Assembly: GCA_947628925.1 (NCBI GenBank)
Contig: CANRBU010000013.1
Span: 1 to 17,106 of the forward strand
DNA: 17,106 bases
Source: an uncultured Clostridia bacterium
GTDB lineage: Bacteria > Bacillota > Clostridia > TANB77 > CAG-508
Reading direction: 5' to 3'
Of the stretch, positions 16,519 through 17,106 are shown one piece after another. Position 1 is the first letter of the stretch, and every line of letters starts with the position of its first letter. The notes beneath the pieces were generated by a model, which was given only the letters and a program-made list of their open reading frames with translations, was not told the origin of the DNA and did not search any database. The translations under genes were made by a program, and so were the position numbers.

Positions 16519-17106
16519 TTAAGTTTTTTGTAATTCATTTTCTAGTTTTTCAATATCTTTTTGTGTTAGTTTAGTAGATTTTTTAATATCTTCAACTTTT
16601 ATTCCTAATTTAAGTAATTCTTTAGCTATATCTATTTTACTCTTTTGTATTCCTTCTTGTCTGCCTTCTTGCCTTCCTTCTTCTCTACCTTCTCGTCTTC
16701 CTTCTTCTATAAAACTGTCTCGTTTTTCTTCTATCATTGTTATAAAATTCATTTTTCCTTCACCTTCTTCCTTTTTAAACAATTCTCTTGTTATTTCTTT
16801 ATTTTTTAGCACACCTTTATACACATATTCTGCCATATCTCTTAGTATTTTGATATTTTCCTTATTCTTTTCTGTATATAATATGTGTTCAAATGCATTG
16901 TTTAATTCTACTTCATCTTTTGCTTTCTCTAATGCTAGTAAGCGATATATAAAAAGTTCAGCATTTAATAATTCCTCCATTTTCATCACATTAACATCCA
17001 CTATATTATATTCGCCCAATTCTAAGTTCTTATATCCTTTTATTTTAAGTTGCATTGCTGAAAGCTTTTTCTTTGCCTTCCACTTGCTTTTTCTACTTGT
17101 ATATAT
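16519..17106 (-). CDS. Rpn / PD-(D/E)XK transposase-like nuclease, C-terminal part (start beyond right edge)
   Basis: The frame is open from the right edge to the stop at 16519 (195 residues). A Met at 17055 is internal: the 17 codons before it are uninterrupted, and no ribosome site precedes it. The visible part resembles the C-terminal half of the Rpn recombination-promoting nuclease / PD-(D/E)XK transposase-like family. It has a helical region with LLALEKAKDEVELNNAFEHI, then the characteristic EEGRREGREEGRQEGRQEG tandem EG repeat (about 117-135 counting from the Met at 17055), then IAKELLKLGIKVEDIKKSTKLT, a motif often ending these proteins. The catalytic domain would lie outside the window, so nuclease integrity cannot be judged. 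Family members are multi-copy in many genomes, and Rpn proteins have been reported to act in phage defence. A possible internal start lies at 16752. Confidence 0.75.
   Translation of the reverse strand: MYTSRKSKWKAKKKLSAMQLKIKGYKNLELGEYNIVDVNVMKMEELLNAELFIYRLLALEKAKDEVELNNAFEHILYTEKNKENIKILRDMAEYVYKGVLKNKEITRELFKKEEGEGKMNFITMIEEKRDSFIEEGRREGREEGRQEGRQEGIQKSKIDIAKELLKLGIKVEDIKKSTKLTQKDIEKLENELQKT
16656..16712 (-). repeat. EG-rich tandem repeat inside the Rpn-like gene
   Basis: The minus strand encodes four to five imperfect copies of a four-residue unit of the type G-R-x-E (GRRE, GREE, GRQE, GRQE, GIQ), each 12 bases and rich in GAAGGA/GGA. Such in-frame 12-base repeats are common at this place in the family and can change copy number by slippage without breaking the frame. 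Confidence 0.7.
16750..16767 (-). promoter_or_regulatory. Possible internal ribosome site and ATG in the Rpn-like gene
   Basis: GAAGGTG (16767-16761) lies 8 bases before an in-frame ATG (16752-16750). Starting there would give a 77-residue C-terminal protein carrying the EG repeat and the final helical motif. Part of this signal could simply reflect codons for E-G-E-G, so it is a candidate only. Confidence 0.35.

Noticed and set aside
16656..16712. CRISPR-like or other DNA repeat array
   Set aside because: The 12-base units are in-frame codon repeats encoding EG-type residues within a gene; there are no spacers.

Overview
This window comes from an AT-rich low-GC Gram-positive bacterium (Bacillota). 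A clostridial or related gut lineage is my best guess, but nothing here fixes the genus. Reasons: strong purine-rich Shine-Dalgarno sites, consensus sigma-A promoters, the gdpP-rplI-dnaB order known from Bacillus subtilis and relatives, and AGA and AT-ending codon preference. Most of the window is core housekeeping DNA on the minus strand.

Layout, read along the minus strand from right to left. (a) 12563-5265: rpoB and rpoC (RNA polymerase beta and beta'). They are driven by a near-perfect promoter preceded by phased A-tracts and a leader of about 200 nt, and closed by a hairpin terminator. (b) 5227-256: a second promoter follows that terminator directly and probably reads gdpP (c-di-AMP phosphodiesterase), rplI (ribosomal protein bL9), dnaB (replicative helicase) and tilS (tRNA-Ile lysidine synthetase). 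(c) 194-1: a third promoter and the first 44 codons of ftsH, which start at TTG and run off the left edge.

To the right of rpoB lie two plus-strand genes. One (13059-13820) encodes an unrecognised two-helix membrane protein with unusual codons, its own promoter and its own terminator. The other (13920-14420) encodes a small multidrug export family membrane protein. It converges, with a 5-base gap, on an AI-2E family transporter gene (14426-15541). That gene is probably co-transcribed with an exodeoxyribonuclease III gene (15577-16332). The right edge holds the C-terminal part of a gene resembling the Rpn / PD-(D/E)XK transposase-like nucleases (16519-17106), with an EG-repeat segment and a plausible internal translation start.

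The left two thirds links transcription (rpoBC), replication (dnaB), translation (rplI, tilS), membrane quality control (ftsH) and second-messenger turnover (gdpP). I see no CRISPR array, rRNA, tRNA or insertion-sequence ends. The least explained items are the orphan membrane gene in the rpoB divergent region and the Rpn-like gene at the right edge. I do not see a convincing new multi-gene system. Several starts need care: ftsH, tilS and rpoB appear to start at TTG and rpoC at GTG.
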